Assembly (NCBI GenBank): GCA_023300375.1
Contig: JALZWO010000226.1
Coordinates: 1-33,977, forward strand
Length of the DNA stretch: 33,977 nt
Source: Granulosicoccus sp.
GTDB taxonomy: Bacteria > Pseudomonadota > Gammaproteobacteria > Granulosicoccales > Granulosicoccaceae
Direction of reading: 5' to 3'
Part shown: positions 20,296-28,776 of the stretch, one piece after another
How the letters are laid out: each line of letters opens with the position of its first letter
How positions within the stretch are numbered: the stretch's first letter is position 1
Made by a program: the position numbers and the translations under genes
Notes under the pieces: generated by a model
What the model saw: the letters and a program-made list of their open reading frames with translations, nothing else
Databases searched by the model: none
Told to the model about the DNA's origin: nothing

Positions 20296-21858
20296 TTACT
20301 TATACTGACGTTTGTAAGCTGAGTTCATGACATCCAAAACGTCTTGAAAATTTTGCTTATTCAACTGGGCAATGTAGTCGTCCCAGTCTGCCTCGACGTC
20401 ACCCGTACCCAGTATCCAGGTTTGCTGTCGTTCGAGCATATAATCGCGTATGCCTGGCCAGAATTTGTCATACACTTTTTGCTCATCGGCTGTGAACGCG
20501 ACACCCAGAAACTGGTCTATCAAGTAGTCACCTTCGTCATACAGCGCAATACCCTCAAGCGCAAATTCGTTTGACCACTGAGTCTCGTAGTTATAGTCCT
20601 GAAAATAACCGCGTGCCTGGAGCTGTGAGCCCACTGCATACAACTGGTTGTTGACTGGCTCATCACTGTTAAGCACCGAGTCTTTAAACACCGCTTTGCC
20701 ATCGACCATATCGTAATGCTGACCCTCAACTCCGAAATTAGCTAAGCGACGACCTGCCTCGGTAAACCAAAAATCAAAGTATTTAATGGTTTCAACTGGA
20801 TGCTTGTTCGTCCCACCAATCGCCCAACCATCAGGCTTGATAGGTATACGCCGATGCTCTTCTATCCGCTTGCCTGATATAGAGGCAGGTGGCGCAAAAG
20901 CTTTAAACGCAAAGCCGTCTATATCGGCAGAGAGTCGGTTGTAACCCGCCGTAGACGCAAACCAATCGTGCGTGACTCCTCCCAGATTTTCTGACAAAAG
21001 AAATTCTCGCGACGAACTACCCCGTGTAAAAATCTCAGCATCTACAAGACCTTCTTCATACCAACGTGCAACATTCTTTATGCCATCTCTGTAGCCTTCG
21101 CCCGCGTACGGATGTTTAATTTCACCGTCTTCCACCAAGAAGTCGTGATAGGTGTCAGAACCTGATGAGCGACCATCCCACAAAGTAACAAGACGAAGTA
21201 GCTCTGGCCATTGGCGTGCAAAATAAGGCACCTCATCGGCTTCACCGTTACCATTGGGATCTTGCGTTTTAAACGCACGCAGCACCGCCTCGAATTCATC
21301 AACAGTTTCTGGAACCTCAAGTTTCAATGCGTCGAGCCAGTCATAGCGTATGAAGTATGCACGTCCATACTTGCCATCCGGTAAATAAGGAATGTAATAC
21401 ATATTGCCGTCAGCAGCAGATAGAGCCGCCTTTATCTCTGGTTTTTCTTCGAAGAATTTCTTAAGATTGGGTGCGTGCTCGTTAATAAGATCGTTCAAGG
21501 GCAAGAAGGCCCCTTCCGGTCCGTACTGATTCACAAAATCTTTAATACGACTGGAACCAACAATATCCGGAATTTTTCCCGTGGCAAGCATCAAATTTAA
21601 TGCTTCTGTTTTACCTGTGTTCTCACTGTCTGTACGAATGTTCGCACCAACTGTGACATCCTTGAGGTGTATATTTGTCAACGCTCTAGCTTCTTGCTCC
21701 ACGGGCCAGTCTTCTTCATAAACTGGATAACGTTTATGATTCATCTGAATACTGAGCTCTAGCGGCTCATCCACAATCTTGTATTCGTCTTGCGCATTCG
21801 CCGCAGTGCCAAAAACGGCACCCGCTACTATGGCAGTTGTTAATAGTGTTTTATTCAT
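20296..21858 (-). CDS. algQ: alginate-oligosaccharide-binding protein, AlgQ-like
   Basis: A 520-residue periplasmic binding protein resembling AlgQ1/AlgQ2 of Sphingomonas sp. A1 throughout. A Sec signal peptide (MNKTLLTTAIVAGAVFGTA, cut after ANA at about residue 22) has no lipobox cysteine, so the protein is soluble. Shared blocks include PDGNIYY-like AADGNMYYIPYLPDG, YFIRYDWLDALKL, the EF-hand-like Ca site DPNGNGEADEVP (200-211), GGVTHDWFAST and the C-terminal YDKFWPGIRDYMLE. It should deliver alginate oligomers to the M1-M2-S importer. Ribosome site AGGAG lies upstream of the ATG. It is followed by the stem-loop, then the lyase. Confidence 0.92.
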   Translation of the reverse strand: MNKTLLTTAIVAGAVFGTAANAQDEYKIVDEPLELSIQMNHKRYPVYEEDWPVEQEARALTNIHLKDVTVGANIRTDSENTGKTEALNLMLATGKIPDIVGSSRIKDFVNQYGPEGAFLPLNDLINEHAPNLKKFFEEKPEIKAALSAADGNMYYIPYLPDGKYGRAYFIRYDWLDALKLEVPETVDEFEAVLRAFKTQDPNGNGEADEVPYFARQWPELLRLVTLWDGRSSGSDTYHDFLVEDGEIKHPYAGEGYRDGIKNVARWYEEGLVDAEIFTRGSSSREFLLSENLGGVTHDWFASTAGYNRLSADIDGFAFKAFAPPASISGKRIEEHRRIPIKPDGWAIGGTNKHPVETIKYFDFWFTEAGRRLANFGVEGQHYDMVDGKAVFKDSVLNSDEPVNNQLYAVGSQLQARGYFQDYNYETQWSNEFALEGIALYDEGDYLIDQFLGVAFTADEQKVYDKFWPGIRDYMLERQQTWILGTGDVEADWDDYIAQLNKQNFQDVLDVMNSAYKRQYK

Positions 21859-21903
21859 AGACTACTATCTCCTCTCCTTCGTGGTGGTTGTCCTTACTCT
21901 TCG

Positions 21904-22788
21904 CTATTCCTTGACACCGCCAAGGAGTATTCCTTTTTCAAAATACTTCTGCACAAATGGATAGACAATAAGTACAGGAATAATTGAACAAACTATGATT
22001 GCAGCTGTTACCGACTCAACACTGTACAGCTGTGATGACAAGGTAGCTGTGAATTCTTGATCGTCTGATAAAAACGCGATTGTGTGTCTTAGGAATACCT
22101 GAAGAGGTATTTTTTCCTCACTCTGCAACAGTACCATTGCCCAGAAAAATCCGTTCCATCGAGCGACTATACAAAACAGGGTGATAGTGGCAATAGCAGG
22201 TTTCGACAGAGGCATATACACTTTCCATAGCACTTGAAAATCATTGGCACCGTCCATGCGCGCTGCCTCCTCGAAGCTCTGAGGAAGCGACTCAAAGAAA
22301 TTTCTCAACAGAATGAGATTGAATGCATTTACTGCGAATCCAACGATAATTCCAATGTAACTATCAAGCAGCCCCAAGTCACGCATATTGATAAAAAACG
22401 GAATCAGCCCTGCATTGAACCATAAGGTAAAGGCGACAAAGAGATTCCAGAAACGCCGGCCAATTAATTGTGGACGCGATAACGCATAGGCTCCTGGAAT
22501 GATAATCAGCAAGCTCATTATCGTGCCACCAATCGTATATACAAACGTATTTAAATACGAGAGCCAGAACTTAGGCTGTGTAAGAACATACTTATAAGCC
22601 GCTAACGTTGAGTCTACCGGTGTAAAAACCACCTTACCCGCAGCAGCGGCGAGACCCCCGCTAAATGAAACCGCCGCTATGTATATAAATGGGTATAGCG
22701 TTGCCACCGTAAACATTCCAATGAGAATGGAGGTAGCTATAGCAAATACCTTATCGCCCTTTGAATACAGATTCATGTTTAATATCAT
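21904..22788 (-). CDS. algM2: ABC transporter permease, AlgM2-like
   Basis: A 294-residue carbohydrate-type permease (CUT1, MalG-like) with six predicted helices. The EAA loop is SFEEAARMDGANDFQVLWKV followed by PLSKPAIATITLF. It ends in KGILLGGVKE, the typical end of AlgM2/LplC/YtcP proteins. Size equals A1 AlgM2 (293). It starts 7 bases after the M1 stop, with TAGGCGG as ribosome site, and partners M1 as the channel for alginate oligomers delivered by the AlgQ-like protein. Confidence 0.9.
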   Translation of the reverse strand: MILNMNLYSKGDKVFAIATSILIGMFTVATLYPFIYIAAVSFSGGLAAAAGKVVFTPVDSTLAAYKYVLTQPKFWLSYLNTFVYTIGGTIMSLLIIIPGAYALSRPQLIGRRFWNLFVAFTLWFNAGLIPFFINMRDLGLLDSYIGIIVGFAVNAFNLILLRNFFESLPQSFEEAARMDGANDFQVLWKVYMPLSKPAIATITLFCIVARWNGFFWAMVLLQSEEKIPLQVFLRHTIAFLSDDQEFTATLSSQLYSVESVTAAIIVCSIIPVLIVYPFVQKYFEKGILLGGVKE

Positions 22789-22795
22789 GAGCCGC

Positions 22796-23773
22796 CTACC
22801 AGAGCGATGTGCGCGAGTATCGTCGCGATAAGGTATTGGCGGTCATCACCAACACGAACGCGACAACCGCATTAAACAAGCCAGCAGCTGCGGCAACATC
22901 ATACTGGCCGCTTTCCAAGCCCTGGCGATATACGAATGTATTGACCACATCGGCGGTGGACCATGTTGCAGGCTGATACAGCAGAATAATCAACTCGAAT
23001 GATACCTCCATAATATTGCCTATGCGAATAATCAGCATGATGATGATGGTGGGCATGATTGAAGGTATTGTGATTCTCCACATCATTTGCCAACGGCTGG
23101 CACCATCAACAACAGCACTTTCATAGAGCGATGGATTAACACCCGCAATAGCTGCGAGAAACACGATAGATCCAAAGCCAGCCTCTTGCCAAATACCTGT
23201 ACTCACAAATATAGGTCTGAACCATTCGGGCTTAGTGAGAAAGTAGATAGAGTCCAGCCCAAACCACCCTATCATTGTATTGACAACACCTGCTGTCGGT
23301 GAAAAGGCGGTAGTAACAATACCCGCTATAATAACAGTGGAAATAAAATGAGGCAGATAGACGATAGTTTGTGCAGTGCGTTTATAGGTAGCATGCAATA
23401 TTTCATTGAACATCAGGGCAAGAATTATGGGCGCTGGAAATCCGAACAATAAATTCAGGGCACTGATAATAATCGTGTTCTTTATTGCTCTGAGAAATTG
23501 ATCATTACTAAAGAGTGTTTGGAAATGTTCAAATCCAACCCAAGGACTGGCAGCAACTCCACGAAATATCGAATAATCTTTAAATGCTATTTGTAACCCG
23601 TACATGGGTTTGTATAAAAATACGATCATCCATATGATAGTAGGCAAGAGCATTAGGTAGATCTGCCAGTCATTGCGAAAATGATCAACAAACCTACTCA
23701 GCTTTTGCTTCAATGGCTTAGCTTGACGAGCGGCTGCCATCGCTTTATCCGCTTTTACGCTAGAGGAGCTCAC
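22796..23773 (-). CDS. algM1: ABC transporter permease, AlgM1-like
   Basis: A 325-residue permease of the MalF/LplB type. After a basic N terminus, the first helix is [19 protein letters not shown], followed by [18 protein letters not shown], a hallmark of LplB/AlgM1 proteins. The EAA loop is [19 protein letters not shown] with [12 protein letters not shown] after it. A1 AlgM1 has 324 residues. The start is GTG at 23773, which overlaps the stop of the ATPase gene (GTGA), so translation is coupled. Confidence 0.9.
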   Translation of the reverse strand: MSSSSVKADKAMAAARQAKPLKQKLSRFVDHFRNDWQIYLMLLPTIIWMIVFLYKPMYGLQIAFKDYSIFRGVAASPWVGFEHFQTLFSNDQFLRAIKNTIIISALNLLFGFPAPIILALMFNEILHATYKRTAQTIVYLPHFISTVIIAGIVTTAFSPTAGVVNTMIGWFGLDSIYFLTKPEWFRPIFVSTGIWQEAGFGSIVFLAAIAGVNPSLYESAVVDGASRWQMMWRITIPSIMPTIIIMLIIRIGNIMEVSFELIILLYQPATWSTADVVNTFVYRQGLESGQYDVAAAAGLFNAVVAFVLVMTANTLSRRYSRTSLW

Positions 23774-24864
23774 GCAACCGTCTTCCGATCAATAGCAAGA
23801 CCACTCTGCATATCAAACAGCTTTACCAAATTCATTGGAGCGAACACCTCCTTCACATTGTGCAGGTGATCAATGTTGCCATGAGTTTCCACCTTGATGA
23901 TGATTGGCACCTCGCCCACAGTGGCATGTAGCAGAGCCTCGGAGCCCAAGGTTTCTACAAGGTCGAGCGATATTGGAATCGTGGATGAATGTTCGCTAGC
24001 GTGTAAGGACAAATGCTCAGGACGTATGCCCACTACTACCGCCTGACCCGGCTCAACCTGTGTAGACTCCAGTAGTTCAAAAGTGATACCACTGACATTC
24101 GCCTGTAAACCGTCTGAGGTAACTTCAACAACACCGTTCAATTGATTCATTGGCGGCGAACCGATAAAACCTGCGACAAAAGTATTGGCAGGATTCATAA
24201 ACAAGTCCATGGGCGAACCAACTTGTTCTATCCTTCCATCGTTCATAACCACAATGCGATCTGCCAAGGTCATAGCTTCAACTTGATCGTGTGTGACATA
24301 GACACTTGTTGCTCCTAGCCGCTTATGCAATCGCTTGATTTCAGCACGCATCTGAGTCCGTAGCTTTGCATCAAGATTAGACAGAGGCTCATCGAACAGA
24401 AATACTTTGGGTCGTCGTACTATGGCTCGACCCATAGCAACACGCTGGCGCTGCCCACCTGACAAATCTGCCGGACGTCGTTGAAGATAAGGCGTTAAAC
24501 CAAGTATCTCGCCAACTTCACTCACTGATTTTGCAATATGTTCCTTGGATTCTTTGCGTATACGTAGTCCAAACGCAATATTTTCAGCCACATTCAAGTG
24601 GGGGTAAAGTGCATAGTTTTGAAAAACCATGGCCACGTCGCGATCTTTTGGAGCGACCCTATTCACAACTCTATCGTCGATCTGTAACTCACCGTCACTG
24701 ATCTCTTCAAGCCCTGCGATCATTCGAAGCGTGGTGGACTTACCGCAACCTGATGGCCCAACCAGAACAACAAACTCTTTTGGAGCAATCGTTAAGTCAA
24801 TGCCATGAACCACTTCAATTTCATCATAGCGTTTAACGATATGTTGCAAAATGACATTAGACAT
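23770..24864 (-). CDS. algS: ABC transporter ATP-binding protein, AlgS/MsmK-like
   Basis: A 364-residue sugar-type ATPase (A1 AlgS has 363). Walker [10 protein letters not shown] (36-44), Q-loop [10 protein letters not shown], signature [14 protein letters not shown] (133-146), Walker [13 protein letters not shown] (153-164) and H-loop VTHDQ are intact; a C-terminal TOBE/regulatory domain ([12 protein letters not shown]) follows. The frame is open to a TTG at 24903, but ATG 24864 gives the canonical [14 protein letters not shown] start and lies 11 bases after the GntR stop. It presumably forms a homodimer powering M1-M2. No clear ribosome site, so coupling to gntR is likely. Confidence 0.92.
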   Translation of the reverse strand: MSNVILQHIVKRYDEIEVVHGIDLTIAPKEFVVLVGPSGCGKSTTLRMIAGLEEISDGELQIDDRVVNRVAPKDRDVAMVFQNYALYPHLNVAENIAFGLRIRKESKEHIAKSVSEVGEILGLTPYLQRRPADLSGGQRQRVAMGRAIVRRPKVFLFDEPLSNLDAKLRTQMRAEIKRLHKRLGATSVYVTHDQVEAMTLADRIVVMNDGRIEQVGSPMDLFMNPANTFVAGFIGSPPMNQLNGVVEVTSDGLQANVSGITFELLESTQVEPGQAVVVGIRPEHLSLHASEHSSTIPISLDLVETLGSEALLHATVGEVPIIIKVETHGNIDHLHNVKEVFAPMNLVKLFDMQSGLAIDRKTVA

Positions 24865-24875
24865 GGGCGCGCTAT

Positions 24876-25679
24876 CTATGTTTGTTGAGTACGAGTGGAC
24901 CAAGAGGAACGCCTTGAAGGCAGCTTCCTGGTCATAGAGGAGTCTTGATTTTCTATAAATGCAAGTAAACCCGGATTCTGCGCCAAACGCTCAATCTCAG
25001 ACTCCAAAGAGCCGATGTGTGCCACTAGAGCCTCTTCAGAGGCTTGCACATCACCCGCCTTGATAGCGCTTACAATTGCATTATGTGCCTCAAGAACTTG
25101 AAGCCCTCGACGAATGCCATTGATGCGTTTTAGATGTCTAACCCGGTTTACGTCTGCCTGCGTCTTTTGATGAAAATGCCATACGCCGTCAAGACCTGCA
25201 GCTGTAAAAAATGCTTCGTGTAATTGTTCATCAAGTGTGGCGAAGCGAACGTAGTCTTCTGCATTCCAGGCAATAGCTTGCTGCTCAAGAATGCTGTCGA
25301 GCTGCTGATGACAAGATTCAATGCCACGCCGACTCGCTGCGCGTCGAACAGCGCCAATCTCTAACTGCAACCTGATGAAACAACCTTCAATGTATGAATC
25401 GATACGGATCGGGGTAACGTAGGTTCCACTTTTTGGTACAACAGCTACCAGGCCCACATCCTCAAGTCGGATCAGCGCCTCTCGTACAGGTGTTTTGCTT
25501 GAATTTAAAACAGAGGCAATTTCCTTCTCGGATACCAACTGCCCAGGTTGTATTTCCATGGCCACAATGGCGTCCCAGAGTACGCGATAAATTTGCGATA
25601 CCAAGGAACGACCCGGGTCTAGCGAGACGCCAGTTAAGACACTGGTGAGAGATGAGAATTGGGGGGTCGCAGAATTCAA
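24876..25679 (-). CDS. GntR-family regulator, FCD (FadR) subfamily
   Basis: A 267-residue regulator with an N-terminal winged helix-turn-helix (about 28-95: [49 protein letters not shown]) and an all-helical FCD ligand domain (about 100-230) carrying the metal-type pattern [20 protein letters not shown] and [12 protein letters not shown] regulators usually sense sugar acids or carboxylates and repress their own operons. It is the first gene of the alginate operon. The only upstream start in frame is a TTG at 25679 with no good ribosome site, so the N terminus is uncertain; the wing-helix domain needs most of the given length. Confidence 0.88.
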   Translation of the reverse strand: MNSATPQFSSLTSVLTGVSLDPGRSLVSQIYRVLWDAIVAMEIQPGQLVSEKEIASVLNSSKTPVREALIRLEDVGLVAVVPKSGTYVTPIRIDSYIEGCFIRLQLEIGAVRRAASRRGIESCHQQLDSILEQQAIAWNAEDYVRFATLDEQLHEAFFTAAGLDGVWHFHQKTQADVNRVRHLKRINGIRRGLQVLEAHNAIVSAIKAGDVQASEEALVAHIGSLESEIERLAQNPGLLAFIENQDSSMTRKLPSRRSSWSTRTQQT

Positions 25680-26148
25680 GGTGGAGGTTTAGAGCGTCGC
25701 CTGACACAAATATGCTAGAACCTCAAACTAACATACTAGTTGCGCATTAATCAAACACTACGATGATTCTTCAAAATTGCGCTTTTTTTATTCAATGCAA
25801 AATCGATTTACTGAAGCTTATTCAATGTCTTGCATTATTAGTCAAGACATTGACGGACGACTCAAGCACAACACTATTTAGGTACCGAGCCCGTTATGGG
25901 CAACTATCGGTAGCACCCTGCCTGCTTAATGAGTCACCGTCGCCGCTCACGAATAGCCCCCGTGTGAGTGCAGACCAAAAATTGGAGGAGCGTGACCGAA
26001 GTGACTACCCATTCAAATATAAACGAACAATTATTGCGCTAGCGAACGCTGCGTAATTCGACATCCACACCACCTTAGCGGGTTAGCACCCAATCGCAGA
26101 CGCTGAGAGAAAATCAGCGCCCGCAAGAGTGTGCAAGTCTTTCTACTT
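25680..26148. other. 469-bp intergenic region between gntR and the chemoreceptor gene
   Basis: The left-transcribed alginate operon promoter region occupies the low-coordinate third. The rest is the downstream flank of the nothing-on-plus side and of the chemoreceptor gene. A 97-codon plus-strand frame (25763-26056) has no ribosome site or family resemblance and I do not call it. At 26101-26119 CGCTGA-N7-TCAGCG could form a small hairpin 30-48 bases past the chemoreceptor stop, but it lacks a U-run. Confidence 0.4.
25711..25774 (-). promoter_or_regulatory. candidate promoter and operator of the alginate operon
   Basis: On the minus strand TTGAAG (25774-25769) and ATTAAT (25751-25746), each four of six matches to the sigma-70 boxes, are separated by 17 bases. 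Just downstream, over the expected start site, lie the inverted repeat AACTA-N6-TAGTT (25726-25741) and the direct repeat TATGCTAG/CATACTAG (25711-25718, 25732-25739) spaced 21 bp, two helical turns. This layout suits autoregulation by the GntR protein. Confidence 0.35.
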
Positions 26149-28461
26149 CTAGAAATCTTCCCAGAATTCACCATTGCCTGCGGATTTTGGAGTTTGGATT
26201 TGATGAGCAGCATCGTTGCTCGCCTGACTCTCTGTATGACTTTGCTGCTTTGAGGGCACAATGGTTGGCGACAATATGCGAGGAGCAGAAGGTGCAACTA
26301 CTGGCGCTATAGTTTTTGCTGAATCTTTGTTCGCTGAAAAGAACTCTATCTGGGATGTTAACAAGGTCGCTTGATCCCTCATTAAGCGACTTGTTGAGGC
26401 AGCTCCCTCAACCATGGTTGCATTTTGCTGGGTAACACTATCCATATGCACCAATGCCTGATTAATTTGCTCGATTCCCGCTGCCTGCTCATCGCTGGCA
26501 ACGCTAATCTGCCCCACAATGTCAGTTAGTTTGGATACACTTTCCACAATGTGCTCGAGCTCACCTCCTGATTCTTGCACCAAACGTGTGCCGTCCTTCA
26601 CCTTATGAACACTGTCTTGGATAAGCTCCTTGATCTCTTTTGCTGCCGAAGCACTTCTGCCAGCCAATTGCCTGACCTCAGTCGCCACAACTGCAAATCC
26701 TCGACCTTGTTCTCCAGCACGTGCCGCCTCAACAGCTGCGTTAAGAGCTAGCAAGTTTGTCTGGAAAGCTATCTCATCGATCACACTGATGATGTCCGCG
26801 ATACGCTCACTCGCTGTCGTGATTTCTTGCATAGCCGTTACTGCCCTTCCGGCTACGGCCCCAGTAGCGGATGCTCGCTCTCTCGTTTGCATAGCTAATA
26901 CATTCGCATTTCGAGTGTTCTCAGCATTATGCTTTACCGTGCTCGTGATCTCTTCTGTACTGGATGCAGTTTCTTCCAGGTTAGCCGCCTGCTGCTCTGT
27001 ACGCTCACTCAACCCGACGTTCGCATCGGATAACTCATTCGCACCATTCCTGACCTGCACCGCAACTTGTATTGACTCCTCAAGAATAGTCCGCAGTTTG
27101 TTACGCATCTTCACCAGCGAAGCATAAGCACCCTTGGCTGTATCATCACCTTCACGATCAGTCAGATCACCACCACCGATAGCTTCTGCCGCGGCTTGAA
27201 GCTCACTCGGGTCTCCGCCGATTAGACGATGTAAATGAGAGCCGACCATAAACGAGAGTAACGCAACTAACATAGCTGACCCTGCTGTTATATAGGCACT
27301 TTTCATTAACAGATTATCAACTGCAACAAGTGCCTCGTCAGACTGAATTTGGCCTGTTATAGCCCAGTCAATTCCAAGAACATCAATGGGTGCAAAAACA
27401 CTTAAATAGGAAATATCATCAAACATCTCGACCATCGCGCCAGACTCTCCGTCATGTGCACGTTCAACAGCTTCTGATGAAACTTTTTTTCTTAGAATTG
27501 TATTTTCATCATTGAACCGTGATTGAGAACGCATCAAGTGGTCATCACCTACGAGAATTATTTCACCAGTCTCTCCCAATCCTTCATGGATTTGCATAAT
27601 GTCATTTATTCCTTCCACTGGCATTTGAAATGCTAGAACTCCAATCACCTCATCGTCCGAGTAAATGGGACTTGCAACAAATGAGGCGGGACTACCATAG
27701 GACGGCAGGTAGTCACTGAAGTCTACAATGGCACTACGACCTTGAGGTAAAGATAGTGCCTCCCTGGCAACCCGTGCCAGGCCACTATCTCGATGTGCTC
27801 CATTAAACAGGCTACCAGCAAAGTCAATTTCCTTGAACACCGAGTAAACTATCGTGCCATTGACAGGCTCGATTAAAAACACATCATAAAAGCCAAACTC
27901 TTCCAGAAGTAGATTAAATATCGGATGATATTTCTGATGTGCAACATCATATGCCGTTGAATTATCTACAGCGGTAAGTAGGTTTTTACTTCCTAAAGCG
28001 CTGTCGTTATTAGTGATATAAATAGACTGCGCAATTTTTCCAGCACGCGTCTTCGGAATTAATGCCTCAGGATTTCCATTTATTATTTCCTTGTCATCTA
28101 ACTGACTGGAGAAATCATTTCTATAAAACCGACGTAAGCCGGCATCCATTGATTCCTGCTCTTTTATAGTAGGGACCGTATCGTTAGGTAATTTAAAAAA
28201 TGAATCGTTGAATGCACTCATCGCATCAACCGTCATCAAATTAGTTGAATACGTTTCGTTCTGACTAATAACTGTCTTAAGATATTTTTCAACGAAAGCT
28301 TTTCTACCGTTGATCTCGGCTGTCAGTAAGGTATAGGTTTTTTTCTGGAGCGATGAACTCGCATCATTCGTTATGATAGAACTCACCACGATCATCGGCA
28401 CGATACCAGAGACGATCATAGAGATTACGATTAACGTTCTCATGCTTATTCTAGATAGCAT
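26149..28461 (-). CDS. methyl-accepting chemotaxis protein with Cache-type sensor and CheR tether
   Basis: A 770-residue transmembrane receptor. Helix 1 spans about 8-30 and helix 2 about 388-409; between them is a 350-residue periplasmic double-Cache-like domain ([21 protein letters not shown], 191-211, and the second lobe around [18 protein letters not shown]). A HAMP-like linker (about 410-465) leads into the signalling domain, with the conserved tip [20 protein letters not shown] (562-581) and [15 protein letters not shown]. The protein ends in FWEDF, matching the xWxxF pentapeptide that tethers CheR and CheB. It is divergent from the che operon, so it is likely a main receptor of that pathway. 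The ligand is unknown. Confidence 0.94.
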   Translation of the reverse strand: MLSRISMRTLIVISMIVSGIVPMIVVSSIITNDASSSLQKKTYTLLTAEINGRKAFVEKYLKTVISQNETYSTNLMTVDAMSAFNDSFFKLPNDTVPTIKEQESMDAGLRRFYRNDFSSQLDDKEIINGNPEALIPKTRAGKIAQSIYITNNDSALGSKNLLTAVDNSTAYDVAHQKYHPIFNLLLEEFGFYDVFLIEPVNGTIVYSVFKEIDFAGSLFNGAHRDSGLARVAREALSLPQGRSAIVDFSDYLPSYGSPASFVASPIYSDDEVIGVLAFQMPVEGINDIMQIHEGLGETGEIILVGDDHLMRSQSRFNDENTILRKKVSSEAVERAHDGESGAMVEMFDDISYLSVFAPIDVLGIDWAITGQIQSDEALVAVDNLLMKSAYITAGSAMLVALLSFMVGSHLHRLIGGDPSELQAAAEAIGGGDLTDREGDDTAKGAYASLVKMRNKLRTILEESIQVAVQVRNGANELSDANVGLSERTEQQAANLEETASSTEEITSTVKHNAENTRNANVLAMQTRERASATGAVAGRAVTAMQEITTASERIADIISVIDEIAFQTNLLALNAAVEAARAGEQGRGFAVVATEVRQLAGRSASAAKEIKELIQDSVHKVKDGTRLVQESGGELEHIVESVSKLTDIVGQISVASDEQAAGIEQINQALVHMDSVTQQNATMVEGAASTSRLMRDQATLLTSQIEFFSANKDSAKTIAPVVAPSAPRILSPTIVPSKQQSHTESQASNDAAHQIQTPKSAGNGEFWEDF

Positions 28462-28776
28462 TGTTACAAAATTCTCCAGCAGTGTTTGCAGTTGTGTGTA
28501 CGCGAACTACTTTGGTTCGAGTTCGCACCATGTCGTCTATGTATCAGACCTATCGATACATTCCTTTAGTCCGACTAACATATAGTTCGCATTGAGATAT
28601 CGAAAATTGGCCTTAACACTGATTCTCACATTCCACCTGAACTAACTCCTCAACATTAACTTGGCACCTAACTTGCCGCTAGATTGCTCATATTCGCAGA
28701 TTTAGGCTAGAACCAACGGACGGTCGCTTATATCGATTCCATAGTTTCATTTTTATATAGCAAGCGGAAAAACAGC
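28462..28776. other. 315-bp divergent region between chemoreceptor and cheA
   Basis: This should hold both promoters. I find three inverted repeats in a 77-bp span: GCGAACT-N11-AGTTCGC (28502-28526), ATGTATC-N9-GATACAT (28539-28561) and TTAGTC-C-GACTAA (28566-28578). All lie on the chemoreceptor side. I see no good flagellar sigma-28 box (TAAA-N15-GCCGATAA) and no gene. Confidence 0.55.

Noticed and set aside
25763-26056. 97-codon plus-strand frame in the gntR-receptor intergenic region
   Set aside because: No ribosome site, no recognisable domain and low-complexity composition; it also crosses the predicted operon promoter. Kept only as part of the intergenic note.
26630-27127. 165-codon plus-strand frame opposite the chemoreceptor signalling domain
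   Set aside because: It lies wholly antisense to a strongly conserved coding region, is Ala/Ser/Val-rich as expected from the reverse of that codon pattern, and has no family resemblance.
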